Assembly (NCBI GenBank): GCA_964522505.1
Contig: CAZFWJ010000040.1
Coordinates: 1-34,262 of the forward strand
Length of the DNA stretch: 34,262 nt
Reading direction: 5' to 3'
From: GYS-P2D sp964522505
Lineage (GTDB): Bacteria; Bacteroidota; Bacteroidia; Chitinophagales; Saprospiraceae
This document shows, one piece after another, positions 1-8,293 of this stretch. How positions within the stretch are numbered: position 1 is the first letter of the stretch; each line of letters starts with the position of its first letter. Position numbers and translations under genes: made by a program. The notes under the pieces were generated by a model. It was not told the origin of the DNA and ran no database searches. It saw only the letters and a program-made list of their open reading frames with translations.

Positions 1-790
1 CGTCATCATCGTCATCATCATCACAGGCATCACCCATGCCATCGCCGTCAAAATCTGCCTGATCAGCATTAGCTATTGCAGGACAATTATCCATAGCATC
101 AGCGATACCATCGCCATCCTGATCGGATTCACCTTCGCATATGCAACTAGCATTAATGATATCGCCGACCGTTAACGGGTCCCCGTCATCGCAAGCATCA
201 AATATGCTAAATGCTATAGTAGCGTCTAGTGGCTCACAATCGAGACCATCAGACAGTCCATCATCATCATCATCATCATCACAGGCATCACCCATGCCAT
301 CGCTGTCAAAATCGTCTTGATCAGGGTTCGGCATGGTAGGGCAGTTATCAGATGTATCGGCAATGCCGTCACCATCCTGATCAGGTTCTCCTACGCATAT
401 GCAACTGACATCTAAAACATCATTAATTGTGGTAGCGTCGCCGTCATCACAGCTGTCTCCTACTGCTGTTGTGACAGTTGGATCTAATGGGGCACAATCC
501 ATATTGTCCGGGACACCATCATTGTCATCATCGTCATCACAAGTATTACCCACACCATCACTATCAAAGTCGGATTGACTGGCATTATCCATCGACGGGC
601 AATTATCGCAGCCGTCTGGTACGCCATCCGAATCGCCATCCAAGTTATCATCAAACCCAGGACATATATCTAATGCATCGCATGTGCCATCACCATCATC
701 ATCGGCAAAGGTGTTTAAACACTGACAATTAGCCCCATCGCCAGTGACCGTATCAGTTGTGCAGGGATCTCCGTCATCGCAATCACTTGA
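1..790 (-). repeat. Tandem 258-bp coding repeats (86-residue units)
   Basis: The landmark tcacaggcat or its variant recurs at 21, 279 and 537, a spacing of exactly 258 bp, giving 86-residue units inside the TSP3 gene. Each unit holds one TSP3 pair, an Asp run, a DCxPLD segment and one CDDGD...CxCxGE motif. The Asp run at about 258-281 is a pure ATC trinucleotide tract, which could change length without a frameshift. The unit nearest the N-terminus is the most diverged. Confidence 0.85.
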
Positions 791-1369
791 TAAAAATGTC
801 CAAGTTACTGTAATGGTATAGTCAATATTAACCCATCCATCAGTTATGGCAGAATTAGTTAAACCACAATTATTAGCTGATCCAGTGTTACTATTAGGGG
901 TAACAGGCACGATGTCAATTGGGACAACTGGGTTAGCCCGATATGCTGCAAGACCTCCTGAACAATCAGTTATATCTAATGAAAAACTACCAGGGGCTGT
1001 TGCTGCTGGTTCAAGCATAGAACATCGTTCTGATAATATTTGTCCTTGAATGTCACAAGACTGATTAAAATTGCAGTTATTAGGTAGATAGTATAATGCT
1101 TGTATATCTACACCTGCGCAGTCAGGATTGTTTGGATGTGTAACACTATTAATATCTATTTCTACGAGTATCGACTCCAAAGAGAGATTAATATTTGTGC
1201 ACAGATCAGGAACAAATAGATGTTGATAGGATTCGTTTTCTGGCTGATCCACAAGGCGATCTATACCAAGTTGAGTTGTTGTGGTCTGGCTGTCAGTAAT
1301 TATAATCTGACTATACGAAGTCGAATAACCAATCAAGAGGGTTAACAATAAAAGAACCCATCTTACCAT
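1..1369 (-). CDS. Secreted TSP type-3 / CDDGD repeat protein, 3' part beyond window edge
   Basis: About 456 codons are open from the ATG at 1369 to the left edge without a stop, so the gene is partial. The N-terminus (MVRWVLLLLTLLIGYSTSYS) is a signal peptide. Residues ~22-200 are a Cys-containing region I cannot assign. After that come thrombospondin type-3 repeats (pattern DxDxDGxxDxxDNCP...NPDQxDFDxDGxGDxCD) alternating with a CDDGDxxT..D.....CxCxGE motif and Asp runs. Such repeats bind calcium and form stiff stalks in secreted Bacteroidota adhesins, many exported by T9SS; a C-terminal sorting domain would lie outside the window. The plus-strand frames over this region are His-rich shadows of the Asp codons. 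Secretion and repeat type are near certain; adhesin function is inferred. Confidence 0.9.
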   Translation of the reverse strand, partial: MVRWVLLLLTLLIGYSTSYSQIIITDSQTTTTQLGIDRLVDQPENESYQHLFVPDLCTNINLSLESILVEIDINSVTHPNNPDCAGVDIQALYYLPNNCNFNQSCDIQGQILSERCSMLEPAATAPGSFSLDITDCSGGLAAYRANPVVPIDIVPVTPNSNTGSANNCGLTNSAITDGWVNIDYTITVTWTFLSSDCDDGDPCTTDTVTGDGANCQCLNTFADDDGDGTCDALDICPGFDDNLDGDSDGVPDGCDNCPSMDNASQSDFDSDGVGNTCDDDDDNDGVPDNMDCAPLDPTVTTAVGDSCDDGDATTINDVLDVSCICVGEPDQDGDGIADTSDNCPTMPNPDQDDFDSDGMGDACDDDDDDDGLSDGLDCEPLDATIAFSIFDACDDGDPLTVGDIINASCICEGESDQDGDGIADAMDNCPAIANADQADFDGDGMGDACDDDDDDD

Positions 1370-1491
1370 CAAGAAATGCGGGGCTTTAGTATTTAATAAG
1401 TACAACATCCATCATCAAGCTAGCGGTATTAAACCGAATCAATTTGCAATTTTGCTTGTTACCGAGTTGGGGATAGGATAAAAATAGAGCG

Positions 1492-1499
1492 CAAAGTTA
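1492..1499 (-). promoter_or_regulatory. Possible -7 element (TAACTTTG) upstream of the TSP3 gene
   Basis: Read on the minus strand this is TAACTTTG followed by C, matching the Bacteroidota -7 consensus TAnnTTTG. It lies about 120 nt upstream of the start at 1369. No TTG sits at the expected distance upstream, so only half of the promoter is recognisable. Confidence 0.35.
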
Positions 1500-1555
1500 C
1501 GCAAATACCACATAATCAGCAGATTGGATTTCATCTTTGTCAAGTGTTTAACACA

Positions 1556-2905
1556 TTAATTACCCATATTGGCTCTTGCGTCGGGGATAGTAAAGAGCTC
1601 TTTTTGCCTGCCATCTAAGAAATAGAATTGACCTTCCGAGTAGACTCCATCCTCTTCGAGCATGATGCGTACAATTTTTCCTCCCCATTCTGGCACTTCA
1701 GATGCTGCGAATAGCTCGATAGAGTAGGCAGTGTTTTCATATAATGGGTAGTCGCCGGGACCTTTGACACCCTGCTGCTTATCCCACATTCCTATAGTAG
1801 GTCCAGCTGCATGACCATGAAACCCAATTGGGTGGGTATAGATCGAGACGTTCAGTCCTTCGGATTTAGCTTGATCGAGAGATGATTTTAATATCTCATT
1901 GCCTGTTGTGCCAATGCTGAAGTTGGAGGTGAGAATATCCTGAACACGATTGCCATTATCAAATGCTGCTTGGAGGCCAGCAGGAGGAGCAGACTCTCCT
2001 GGTCGTAGGACGTAAAAGTGTTGTTGTTGATCAGTATTGAGTCGCAGGTATGTAATGCCGAAATCCACGTGCAATAAATCACCATGACGGATGATGTCCT
2101 GATCGGGCCGTTTGCTAAAAGAGCGGAGAAATTCATTGTTGCCCATATCTGCTCGTTGTACTGATACCGATGGATGAAACCAAGTGTCGAGGCCTAAGTC
2201 TGATACCCGCTGACGCAGCCACCATACCACATCATCAGTTGTGGTGATACCTGGATGGATAACACGTTCTGATAATCCCTCCCTGAGGATAAGGTGACCC
2301 ATCCTACAGATCATGGGATACATCTCCAGTTCTAGTTCACTGCGGGTTTCGAGCCATGCTACGGCAAGTTTTTCTGCTGAGCTCACCTTATCATGCTGAT
2401 GCTCTGGCAAGTACTCCATGAATGATTCATACTCTGACTTAACTAAGCCGTCGGCTAGGCCATAGTTTTCAGAATAATTGAGTGCTATAGTATTTGGATT
2501 CTTCTCAGCGATGATATTCATAAGAGCCTCCCATTGATCAGGATAGACATCGACATTCCACTCTCCCTGCAAGAGCCTGCCGACACTATATCGTGCTATG
2601 GCAACCTTATTCAAGGTCTGTCCATTATCATAAAACACCATGATAGTGCGTCGTCTTGCGGCGAGCCATGTACTCGGCAGAATAGTCTTCATGACGGGGT
2701 CCTCATTGTACTCTCTGGAGATCAGTATCCACATGTCTATACCTTCACGGCGCATGAGCTCTGGTAAGAGATTGTCGAGCCTGTCTTCGAGAATTTGATC
2801 GATTACTGTTGACTGTTCCTCAACAGACAGCATTTCGGGAAATATATCTTGGCTGTATATAAAGCTAGATATGAGGGCAAAGAAGGTGATGAAAACGAAT
2901 TTCAT
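1556..2905 (-). CDS. Secreted M24 family metallopeptidase (aminopeptidase P-like)
   Basis: This is a pita-bread fold M24 peptidase, probably an X-Pro-type dipeptidase or aminopeptidase acting outside the cytoplasm. Five metal-ligand positions can be read: Asp in HVDFGI, a second Asp 11 residues later (NTD), His in HPIGFHGHAAG, Glu in YSIELFAAS and Glu in RIMLEEDGV. The N-terminal ~190 residues fit the usual creatinase-like N-domain. I take the ATG at 2905 because MKFVFITFFALISSFIYS is then a clean signal peptide; an in-frame TTG at 2932 would add nine residues ahead of it. The ECF sigma gene lies 64 bp upstream on the same strand, so co-transcription is possible. Substrate is not predictable from sequence. 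Confidence 0.88.
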   Translation of the reverse strand: MKFVFITFFALISSFIYSQDIFPEMLSVEEQSTVIDQILEDRLDNLLPELMRREGIDMWILISREYNEDPVMKTILPSTWLAARRRTIMVFYDNGQTLNKVAIARYSVGRLLQGEWNVDVYPDQWEALMNIIAEKNPNTIALNYSENYGLADGLVKSEYESFMEYLPEHQHDKVSSAEKLAVAWLETRSELELEMYPMICRMGHLILREGLSERVIHPGITTTDDVVWWLRQRVSDLGLDTWFHPSVSVQRADMGNNEFLRSFSKRPDQDIIRHGDLLHVDFGITYLRLNTDQQQHFYVLRPGESAPPAGLQAAFDNGNRVQDILTSNFSIGTTGNEILKSSLDQAKSEGLNVSIYTHPIGFHGHAAGPTIGMWDKQQGVKGPGDYPLYENTAYSIELFAASEVPEWGGKIVRIMLEEDGVYSEGQFYFLDGRQKELFTIPDARANMGN

Positions 2906-2969
2906 AGCTTGATAGGTAATTTGTTCTAACAAGCTAATGAAATCGTGTGTATTAATTGGGGTTATCGCC

Positions 2970-3578
2970 CTAACAGTAGGACATTTTTCTTAATCCAGTA
3001 AGCCGATCTCTCATATAATGTAGGGCTTTAGCGATATGGTGTTCTACCGTCTTGATAGATATGCCAAGCTCTTGAGAAATCTCTTTGTACCTCATTTGGT
3101 CAATACGATTCATGATAAATATCTGACGACATCTCGGAGACAGCGTATTAATATGATCTAGTATGATCTGTTCAGTCTCGCCGTAGTAGATCCTTTCTTC
3201 TATGCTTAATGAATTGTCGACGATTTGCTCATCGAGTTCATTGGTATGAGTTTTCCGATCGCGTAAATAGTTTAGAGAGCGATTAGTCACACATTTCATC
3301 AGATATCCTTTCAAAGTAGCATTGATACTTATCTCAGATCTCTTTTTCCAGATGTTGAGGAATACATCTTGAACGATGTCTTCAGCCCTATCAGCATTTT
3401 TAACATAGAACAGTGCTTTGTTACACATGGTATTGTAGTAGTTATCGAATAGATAATCTAACGCTTCATGCTGACCAGCATTGAGCTTTGTCAAAATTTC
3501 TTTCTCTCTATCTGATATTGTAGAAGTATCAGTCAGGTTGTAGTTGGCGATTGTAGATGGAGTATATGTAGTTGTCAT
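2970..3578 (-). CDS. ECF-type RNA polymerase sigma factor (orphan)
   Basis: A 202-residue sigma-70 family protein. Region 2 is seen in LDYLFDNYYNTMCNKALF and DRAEDIVQDVFLNIWKKR; region 4 in LSPRCRQIFIMNRIDQMRYK followed by the helix-turn-helix EISQELGISIKTVEHHIAKA. The layout fits the large Bacteroidota ECF groups usually paired with FecR-like anti-sigma factors and SusC/D transporters. Neither is here: the next minus-strand gene is the secreted M24 peptidase and the divergent neighbours are two small secreted proteins. An N-terminal extension of about 25 Ser/Thr-rich residues precedes the sigma core. Start is ATG. Confidence 0.9.
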   Translation of the reverse strand: MTTTYTPSTIANYNLTDTSTISDREKEILTKLNAGQHEALDYLFDNYYNTMCNKALFYVKNADRAEDIVQDVFLNIWKKRSEISINATLKGYLMKCVTNRSLNYLRDRKTHTNELDEQIVDNSLSIEERIYYGETEQIILDHINTLSPRCRQIFIMNRIDQMRYKEISQELGISIKTVEHHIAKALHYMRDRLTGLRKMSYC

Positions 3579-3878
3579 GATCCCCGTTTGTTTCTATGAT
3601 TCTACTACATAGATAAGGGCCATGTAAGCTTTCCTTGAGCCAAAAACGACAATTGGATATTGGCACTCTATTTTTGGTATAAATCTTCAAATTTTTGGAT
3701 AACGTAAATTTTCTATTTATAGACCAATCTAGCTGAATTAACCGAATATAAAGGGTGTTCGGGTCAACCACGGAAACTTGTGATCCATTGTGAGATAGAT
3801 TTTCGGAGAGCCTTGCTTGATGAATGAACAACGAAGTCGTTACCTTACATGGGAGATCAACGATAACACGTTTGTAAT
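3579..3878. other. 300-bp divergent intergenic region
   Basis: AT-rich spacer between the orphan ECF sigma gene (minus) and the two-gene secreted unit (plus), so it should hold promoters in both directions. The only -7-like match is TATTTTTG at 3669-3676 on the plus strand, 200 bp from the next start and with no TTG at proper spacing. No RNA gene or repeat was seen. Confidence 0.4.
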
Positions 3879-4307
3879 ATGAAGTTCATACTTGTAAATC
3901 TATTTCTATTCATAGTGATGTGTAATCAAGGGCTAAGTCAGACTGATTTAGGAAGGATTACACCCTATAGTATTTCTGGCGATCATGGTTCAGGATACAT
4001 TGGTGAGCTTATTGTATCGGCTGAGAGTGCACCAACTAATGTCATTGCATTGATCAATGCTCAAGGCACAACCGTAAGTACCAATGATATTACAGCAGCA
4101 CGGCGAATAAAGCTATTCCCCAATCCAACTTTTCATGAGATTATTATTGATGCTGAAGATGAGATCAGATTCTACGAGGTGTACAATAGTCTTGGTCAAT
4201 TGATATTAAAGGGCACGGAGCGACAGATCGATGTGAACAGGCTGTCACCAGGGCGCTACCATCTATCTATCAATGGCAATTCTGCTGTAAGCTTTATAAA
4301 ACTATAA
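3879..4307 (+). CDS. Small secreted protein consisting mainly of a T9SS sorting domain
   Basis: A 142-residue protein. Residues 1-20 are a signal peptide ending LSQ. Residues ~75-142 form a type A T9SS C-terminal domain: a KLFPNPT opening, then VYNSLGQLILKGT, then LSPGRYHLSINGN. Only about 50 residues lie between, with no recognisable catalytic domain. Such tails direct transport through the outer membrane and cell-surface anchoring. The gene is 3 bp upstream of the next secreted protein, so the two are almost certainly co-transcribed. The tail is confident; the role of the small cargo is unknown. Confidence 0.85.
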   Translation: MKFILVNLFLFIVMCNQGLSQTDLGRITPYSISGDHGSGYIGELIVSAESAPTNVIALINAQGTTVSTNDITAARRIKLFPNPTFHEIIIDAEDEIRFYEVYNSLGQLILKGTERQIDVNRLSPGRYHLSINGNSAVSFIKL

Positions 4308-4310
4308 GAC

Positions 4311-5480
4311 ATGATGAAACTACTATATCTATATGCGCTAATATTCTTAAGTGTCAGCTTGGTGGCTCAGGCGCCCCAAGCATTTAGTTATCAAGCCATT
4401 GTCACTACTGAAGGTGGCGAGGTGATACAAGAGCAAGCTGTAGGTGTTCAAGTAGATATTCTAGATGGGGATATTAATGGACCCATAGTATATAGAGAGA
4501 CTCACAATATCACGACTAATATGAATGGCATTTATACACTCAATATAGGTGAGGGCTCGCAGGTACAAGGTAGTTTCAGTGATATTAAATGGGGTAGCGG
4601 GTCTAAATATCTGAGTATATCTCAGGATGTCACCGGAGGTTCAGATTATCAGTTCGTTGGCACCAGTCAATTGTTAAGTGTGCCTTATGCTATTTACGCT
4701 GATCAAGTGGAGCCACTCATATATGTGCAAGAGGGATTAGACAATCCTCGTAACCTTCTTGATCTATCTGAAAGTGATCCATCATTTATAATAAGCGTGG
4801 TCTATCAATGGATACAGGGCATTCCAGAGGATGTATTCGTAGAGTATAACAACCTACCTGATAACACGCATCTCAGGTTGGTTGGTGAGCTTGGTAGATT
4901 TGGTGTTGAGGATCGAGAGAACTTTACTGCTGTGGACACCATATTTGATGGTATACGGGTCAGGACTAATGAGTTAGTTAGGTCTGATACAGGGGTTGAT
5001 CCAATCCCGGGAGAGTATACGATTGACATCGTGTATCGTACTGCGGAGCGTATCCTTGGTACAGTGACCTATCCTTTTACCATCAGTAGAGGCACGCCTC
5101 CAGATCCAACGTCCAATTGTATTGCTGGCTCGACGGGAGAGGTTTACACACTCGTCTCTCCTGAAGAATGTGAAAGCTTGGAGTCATTAATTATCTCAAA
5201 TGAGATCATGTTTGAAGCTCAAGGAGATGAGTTTTTATTTGTGGACTTATTTGACATGGTCGACCCGTTTGAGATTTTTTTCTTTGATGATGGTGAGAGG
5301 TGTGTTTATGATGTTCGAGGAAACTTTGACTTTGAAGATGGAAATTTCATCTATGAGGGAATTCGCATCGAAATGACTGTTGAAGATGATGAGGTCATCT
5401 TTGAGATTATGGCAATCAGATTCGTACAAGGTAGTGATGATTCAGAGGATATAAATTGTACGTTGAGGTATAGGAGGTAG
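4311..5480 (+). CDS. Secreted protein of unknown function (no T9SS tail)
   Basis: A 389-residue protein with signal peptide MMKLLYLYALIFLSVSLVAQ. Residues ~21-130 (starting APQAFSYQAIV, ending LLSVPYAIYAD) resemble the N-terminal module found at the front of many secreted Bacteroidota proteins, often before fibre- or collagen-like parts. Residues ~135-265 look like a beta-sandwich, with segments such as VVYQWIQGIP and YTIDIVYRT. The last ~110 residues are very acidic (runs rich in D, E and F) with four Cys. No T9SS sorting domain is present, unlike its upstream partner. Function not assignable. Confidence 0.8.
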   Translation: MMKLLYLYALIFLSVSLVAQAPQAFSYQAIVTTEGGEVIQEQAVGVQVDILDGDINGPIVYRETHNITTNMNGIYTLNIGEGSQVQGSFSDIKWGSGSKYLSISQDVTGGSDYQFVGTSQLLSVPYAIYADQVEPLIYVQEGLDNPRNLLDLSESDPSFIISVVYQWIQGIPEDVFVEYNNLPDNTHLRLVGELGRFGVEDRENFTAVDTIFDGIRVRTNELVRSDTGVDPIPGEYTIDIVYRTAERILGTVTYPFTISRGTPPDPTSNCIAGSTGEVYTLVSPEECESLESLIISNEIMFEAQGDEFLFVDLFDMVDPFEIFFFDDGERCVYDVRGNFDFEDGNFIYEGIRIEMTVEDDEVIFEIMAIRFVQGSDDSEDINCTLRYRR

Positions 5481-5747
5481 TTTTACGATCACTCGAGAGG
5501 CGGTACAGCCTATACTCAACAAGGCTAATGTTGGAAGAAGGAGATGAATAAAAATTCCCAAGGGGCTAAAACCCCTTGAAGAACATAGTTTTTGAACTAT
5601 TGACCCTAATGCGGATTTATCCCATTGGACATGGTCAGATGTAATAGGGATAGGGTTAGGCGCTGGCGGGCCAATTCAGCGAATGAGTAATGTAAAAGTA
5701 ATTTTACGATCACTCTAACGTAGGCTCAGTCCACGCTTAAGAAGGGG
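5481..5747. repeat. Composite intergenic repeat, copy 1
   Basis: The order is element B (5481-5520, begins ttttacgatcactc), element A (5534-5617, 84 bp), a 67-bp stretch unique to this copy (5618-5684), the joint gagtaatgtaaaag (5685-5698), and a second B-like element (5701-5738). Element A matches 8971-9054 at 82 of 84 positions. It contains a hairpin with 7-bp arms CAAGGGG (5559-5565) and CCCCTTG (5572-5578) around a 6-nt loop. The remainder of the gap to the next gene (5748-5923) holds nothing I can assign. Confidence 0.85.
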
Positions 5748-5923
5748 AGATATTCTGTCTCGGAAGATTCGTGCCCCAGTTCGGCGTTGGTTGTGCCTGC
5801 GTCGCAATGATATAAAGGATTCTAACTTGAGTAGATCAACTCGTTATCCTTAGTCTGTTACCACAAACCAAACAATTAGGATAAATGAAACTCTCCATAT
5901 GGTTAGTGAAGGGATTTGATCTT

Positions 5924-6733
5924 TTAGTCGAGTGAAATTTCTCGGAGATAGATGTTATTATAGTCTGCCTTTAGCTCTATGAGCCCTTTACCATTGTTCA
6001 GGACGGCAGATATATCATGTCCAAAGTTACTAGAGCCAGATTTGGAAGAAAACTCAGACTCGAAATCTAAGTTGGTAAACACTTGTCCATAATCTGTCAT
6101 TAGCCTAAGTTTTGCATTAGTGCTTGGAGGGATACTTAGATCCACGTGACTATAGGTAGAGTATAGAGATATTTTGGCTGCTGCTGGTAGTTCTGCGAAC
6201 TTAGCATCTACCGACCCGTAAGTATTCTGTACCTCAAGATCTTTGAAATAATCATTAACTTCGATATCGCCATAGGTACTCGAGACATTTAACGCTAAGC
6301 CTCTTGGAAGCTTGATCACAAAAGTGGCATCTACTTCAACGCCGTAGTACTGTGATTCTATGTCCTTGGGGTCACATTCTTGTATCACCAGATCCTTTCC
6401 TTTTTTGTAAATAGTCGTGCCATCTTTTTTATTGATGGTACATATTTTCATTTCGTCTGTGATCTCAGCTTCTATGCTTACATAGAGATTACCTTTCTGT
6501 AGATATTGCTCGATGTTAAAAACACCAGTATTGGCTTGTCCGTTAATTTTGACTTCGCCATCTATGCTAATTTCTTCACGATCCCAAGCCTGAAAAACTA
6601 AATCTCCATATTCGGCATCAATATTCAGTAAAACCGCACCTTTTGTAGGGTAAGAATGTTTATGATGTCCCTCTTGACCATTTGCATAGATAAGATGAAC
6701 GAAAATTAATGTAAGAGTTATGATATGTTTCAT
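5924..6733 (-). CDS. DUF4097-type putative adhesin (last gene of sigma operon)
   Basis: A 269-residue secreted protein; signal peptide roughly residues 1-20 (MKHIITLTLIFVHLIYANG). The rest is a repetitive beta-strand protein with alternating short hydrophobic strands and turns such as STYGDIEVND, NTYGSVDAKF, STYSHVDLSI and TDYGQVFTNL. This Y-G/S-x-V/I pattern is typical of DUF4097-like putative adhesins, which form beta-helix-like folds. Its neighbour 26 bp upstream has the same architecture (SVYGLVDIAV, TPYGQILTDM) and a similar C-terminus (NNIYLREI against ENIYLRKN), so the two are paralogues. Probably on the surface or in the periplasm; function unknown. Confidence 0.82.
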   Translation of the reverse strand: MKHIITLTLIFVHLIYANGQEGHHKHSYPTKGAVLLNIDAEYGDLVFQAWDREEISIDGEVKINGQANTGVFNIEQYLQKGNLYVSIEAEITDEMKICTINKKDGTTIYKKGKDLVIQECDPKDIESQYYGVEVDATFVIKLPRGLALNVSSTYGDIEVNDYFKDLEVQNTYGSVDAKFAELPAAAKISLYSTYSHVDLSIPPSTNAKLRLMTDYGQVFTNLDFESEFSSKSGSSNFGHDISAVLNNGKGLIELKADYNNIYLREISLD

Positions 6734-6759
6734 GAGTTAGAGTTTTTAATTGATCTAGA

Positions 6760-7524
6760 TTAATTTTTACGGAGATAGATATTTTCATATCCTGATTTTA
6801 AAATCAGTTCGACTCCTCCATCATTCAATGTCCCAACTACATGCTTACTATTTAATTCTCGCATGCCATCAGCCTTGTCCACTTGGATATTCATGTCCGT
6901 CAATATTTGGCCATAAGGAGTTTTAAGGCTTATGTCCGCTTTGGTAGCAGAGGGTACAGCTATATCAACAAGCCCATAGACAGAGTTCAACGATACTGAA
7001 CCTTCTTGATTGAGTGTGTTAAACGAGGCCTCTATGTTTCCATAGACAGTTTTAATAGACATCGGTCCTGTGACGTTTAGTAATTCTATATCAGAGTAAT
7101 TAGTCGAAACAACGATTTCTTCAGATACACCATCTATGATTAAGTCATCAGATTCGTAAGTCGAGTGGGAATAGTCTACACCCATAGATCGAGGAATCAT
7201 AAATCGATAGGTCCCACCGTGACGCTGGCCGATGCCAATCACTTTGAAATCTTCTCCATTTTTTTGTGCGGACAGGCCTAATTCTGTATTATCATCTAGA
7301 CCGAGGGAATTAACAACCTTCAATCCTTTGGAGCGCTCTTTGTCTTCGCTAGCTCTATAACCATCAGCATTAATTATGATTTCGTTGCCATCATAAACCG
7401 TAATATGAGCGTTATCTACACTTTCTAAAAGCAATTTTCCAGTTGTATGCTGAGCAGTATATTCCTGAGCGTGAGCAGCAGATGCAAACAACATTAATAG
7501 TGGTAAAAAGTAATTCATTTTCAT
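6760..7524 (-). CDS. DUF4097-type putative adhesin, paralogue
   Basis: A 254-residue protein with signal peptide MKMNYFLPLLMLFASAAHA. The body carries the same beta-strand repeat as its downstream neighbour: VSTNYSDIELLN, KTVYGNIEAS, NSVYGLVDIAV, KTPYGQILTD. It starts 4 bp after the anti-sigma-like gene, indicating a tight operon. In Bacteroidota this family often sits behind an ECF sigma/anti-sigma pair, as here, suggesting it is controlled by that pair or takes part in its signalling; that role is inference. No catalytic motif or T9SS tail. Confidence 0.82.
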   Translation of the reverse strand: MKMNYFLPLLMLFASAAHAQEYTAQHTTGKLLLESVDNAHITVYDGNEIIINADGYRASEDKERSKGLKVVNSLGLDDNTELGLSAQKNGEDFKVIGIGQRHGGTYRFMIPRSMGVDYSHSTYESDDLIIDGVSEEIVVSTNYSDIELLNVTGPMSIKTVYGNIEASFNTLNQEGSVSLNSVYGLVDIAVPSATKADISLKTPYGQILTDMNIQVDKADGMRELNSKHVVGTLNDGGVELILKSGYENIYLRKN

Positions 7525-7528
7525 TTTT

Positions 7529-8293
7529 TTAAATTCTTTCTAATTTGACTATGCCCCAGTGAGCTTCATCTTTTACATATTTAGGTACTTCGACGGAAGT
7601 TGAAAGTTTGCGTAGTGGACCGATGGCGTCTGTCGCATGATGCATTGATAAGGCTTCTATCATTGCAATAAGAACAAACTCATCTTGCTCGTTAGATAAT
7701 TGATGAATTATAGTAGTGCGAACATCATCGATATCCATATATCTGTCGAGAGCGTCGAGTGCGGCCAAGCGAACATTCGGACTTTCATCTTTTTGTAAGG
7801 TCTCAAGTAGTGTCTCAACAATCGGTAGCGTGGAGGCCTTATGGCTTACAAATTGTACTTGCATACCTTCTATCCGTTCGCTAACGGATGGAGATTTTAA
7901 TTGCAGTATCATCTGAGCATGAATGTCAGCTAATTGCTGGTCCATAGCTCCGATCTGGCTACGCTGCATGTGATTGGTGCCGATCATGATACCTAATATC
8001 AAAATGGCGGCAATGGCAGCGATATATTTATAGATTTTATTTGGGGTAAATGAGACTATTTTTACCTCTTCTGATGCGACGGATTCAACTTCTATTAGTT
8101 TTAATAGTTTCTCTTTTCCGTTGCTTTGAGGAATATCCAAAGGCATCACATCTACTTCTTTCATGAGTATCGCATAGTCGTCAAACTGCTGCCGCAATTT
8201 TGGGTTTTCTATCAACTGACGTTCTACCAATGATTGCTCCTCCTTTGAAAGTTCGTTATTGAAATAGTCTATAATTTTATCTTCCCAATTCAT
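7529..8293 (-). CDS. Membrane anti-sigma-like protein with periplasmic HEAT repeats
   Basis: A 254-residue protein in three parts. Residues 1-~70 are a short helical cytoplasmic domain (DKIIDYFNNELSKEEQSLVE) typical of anti-sigma N-termini. Residues ~88-106 are one membrane segment (YIAAIAAILILGIMIGT). Residues ~120-254 are helical and end in HEAT-like repeats, for example ESPNVRLAALDALDRY and EFVLIAMIEALSMHHA. No zinc-binding HxxxCxxC is visible, so it is not a classical ZAS protein. Its start overlaps the end of the sigma gene by 17 bp, indicating translational coupling. The likely job is to hold that sigma factor at the membrane, with the HEAT part as sensor; this is inferred. Confidence 0.82.
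   Translation of the reverse strand: MNWEDKIIDYFNNELSKEEQSLVERQLIENPKLRQQFDDYAILMKEVDVMPLDIPQSNGKEKLLKLIEVESVASEEVKIVSFTPNKIYKYIAAIAAILILGIMIGTNHMQRSQIGAMDQQLADIHAQMILQLKSPSVSERIEGMQVQFVSHKASTLPIVETLLETLQKDESPNVRLAALDALDRYMDIDDVRTTIIHQLSNEQDEFVLIAMIEALSMHHATDAIGPLRKLSTSVEVPKYVKDEAHWGIVKLERI

Noticed and set aside
478..732. His-rich plus-strand ORF of 84 codons
   Set aside because: It is the antisense reading of the Asp-rich TSP3 repeats; the signal peptide and motif pattern are on the minus strand.
846..1049. Plus-strand ORF of 67 codons
   Set aside because: Shadow of the N-terminal region of the minus-strand TSP3 gene; no start context or family resemblance.
3669..3676. TATTTTTG as a promoter for the 3879 gene
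   Set aside because: It is 200 bp from the start and lacks a TTG at 19-23 nt; likely chance in AT-rich DNA.
3529..3831. Minus-strand ORF of 100 codons before the orphan sigma gene
   Set aside because: It overlaps the sigma N-terminus in another frame and reads as low-quality sequence with no signal peptide or domain.
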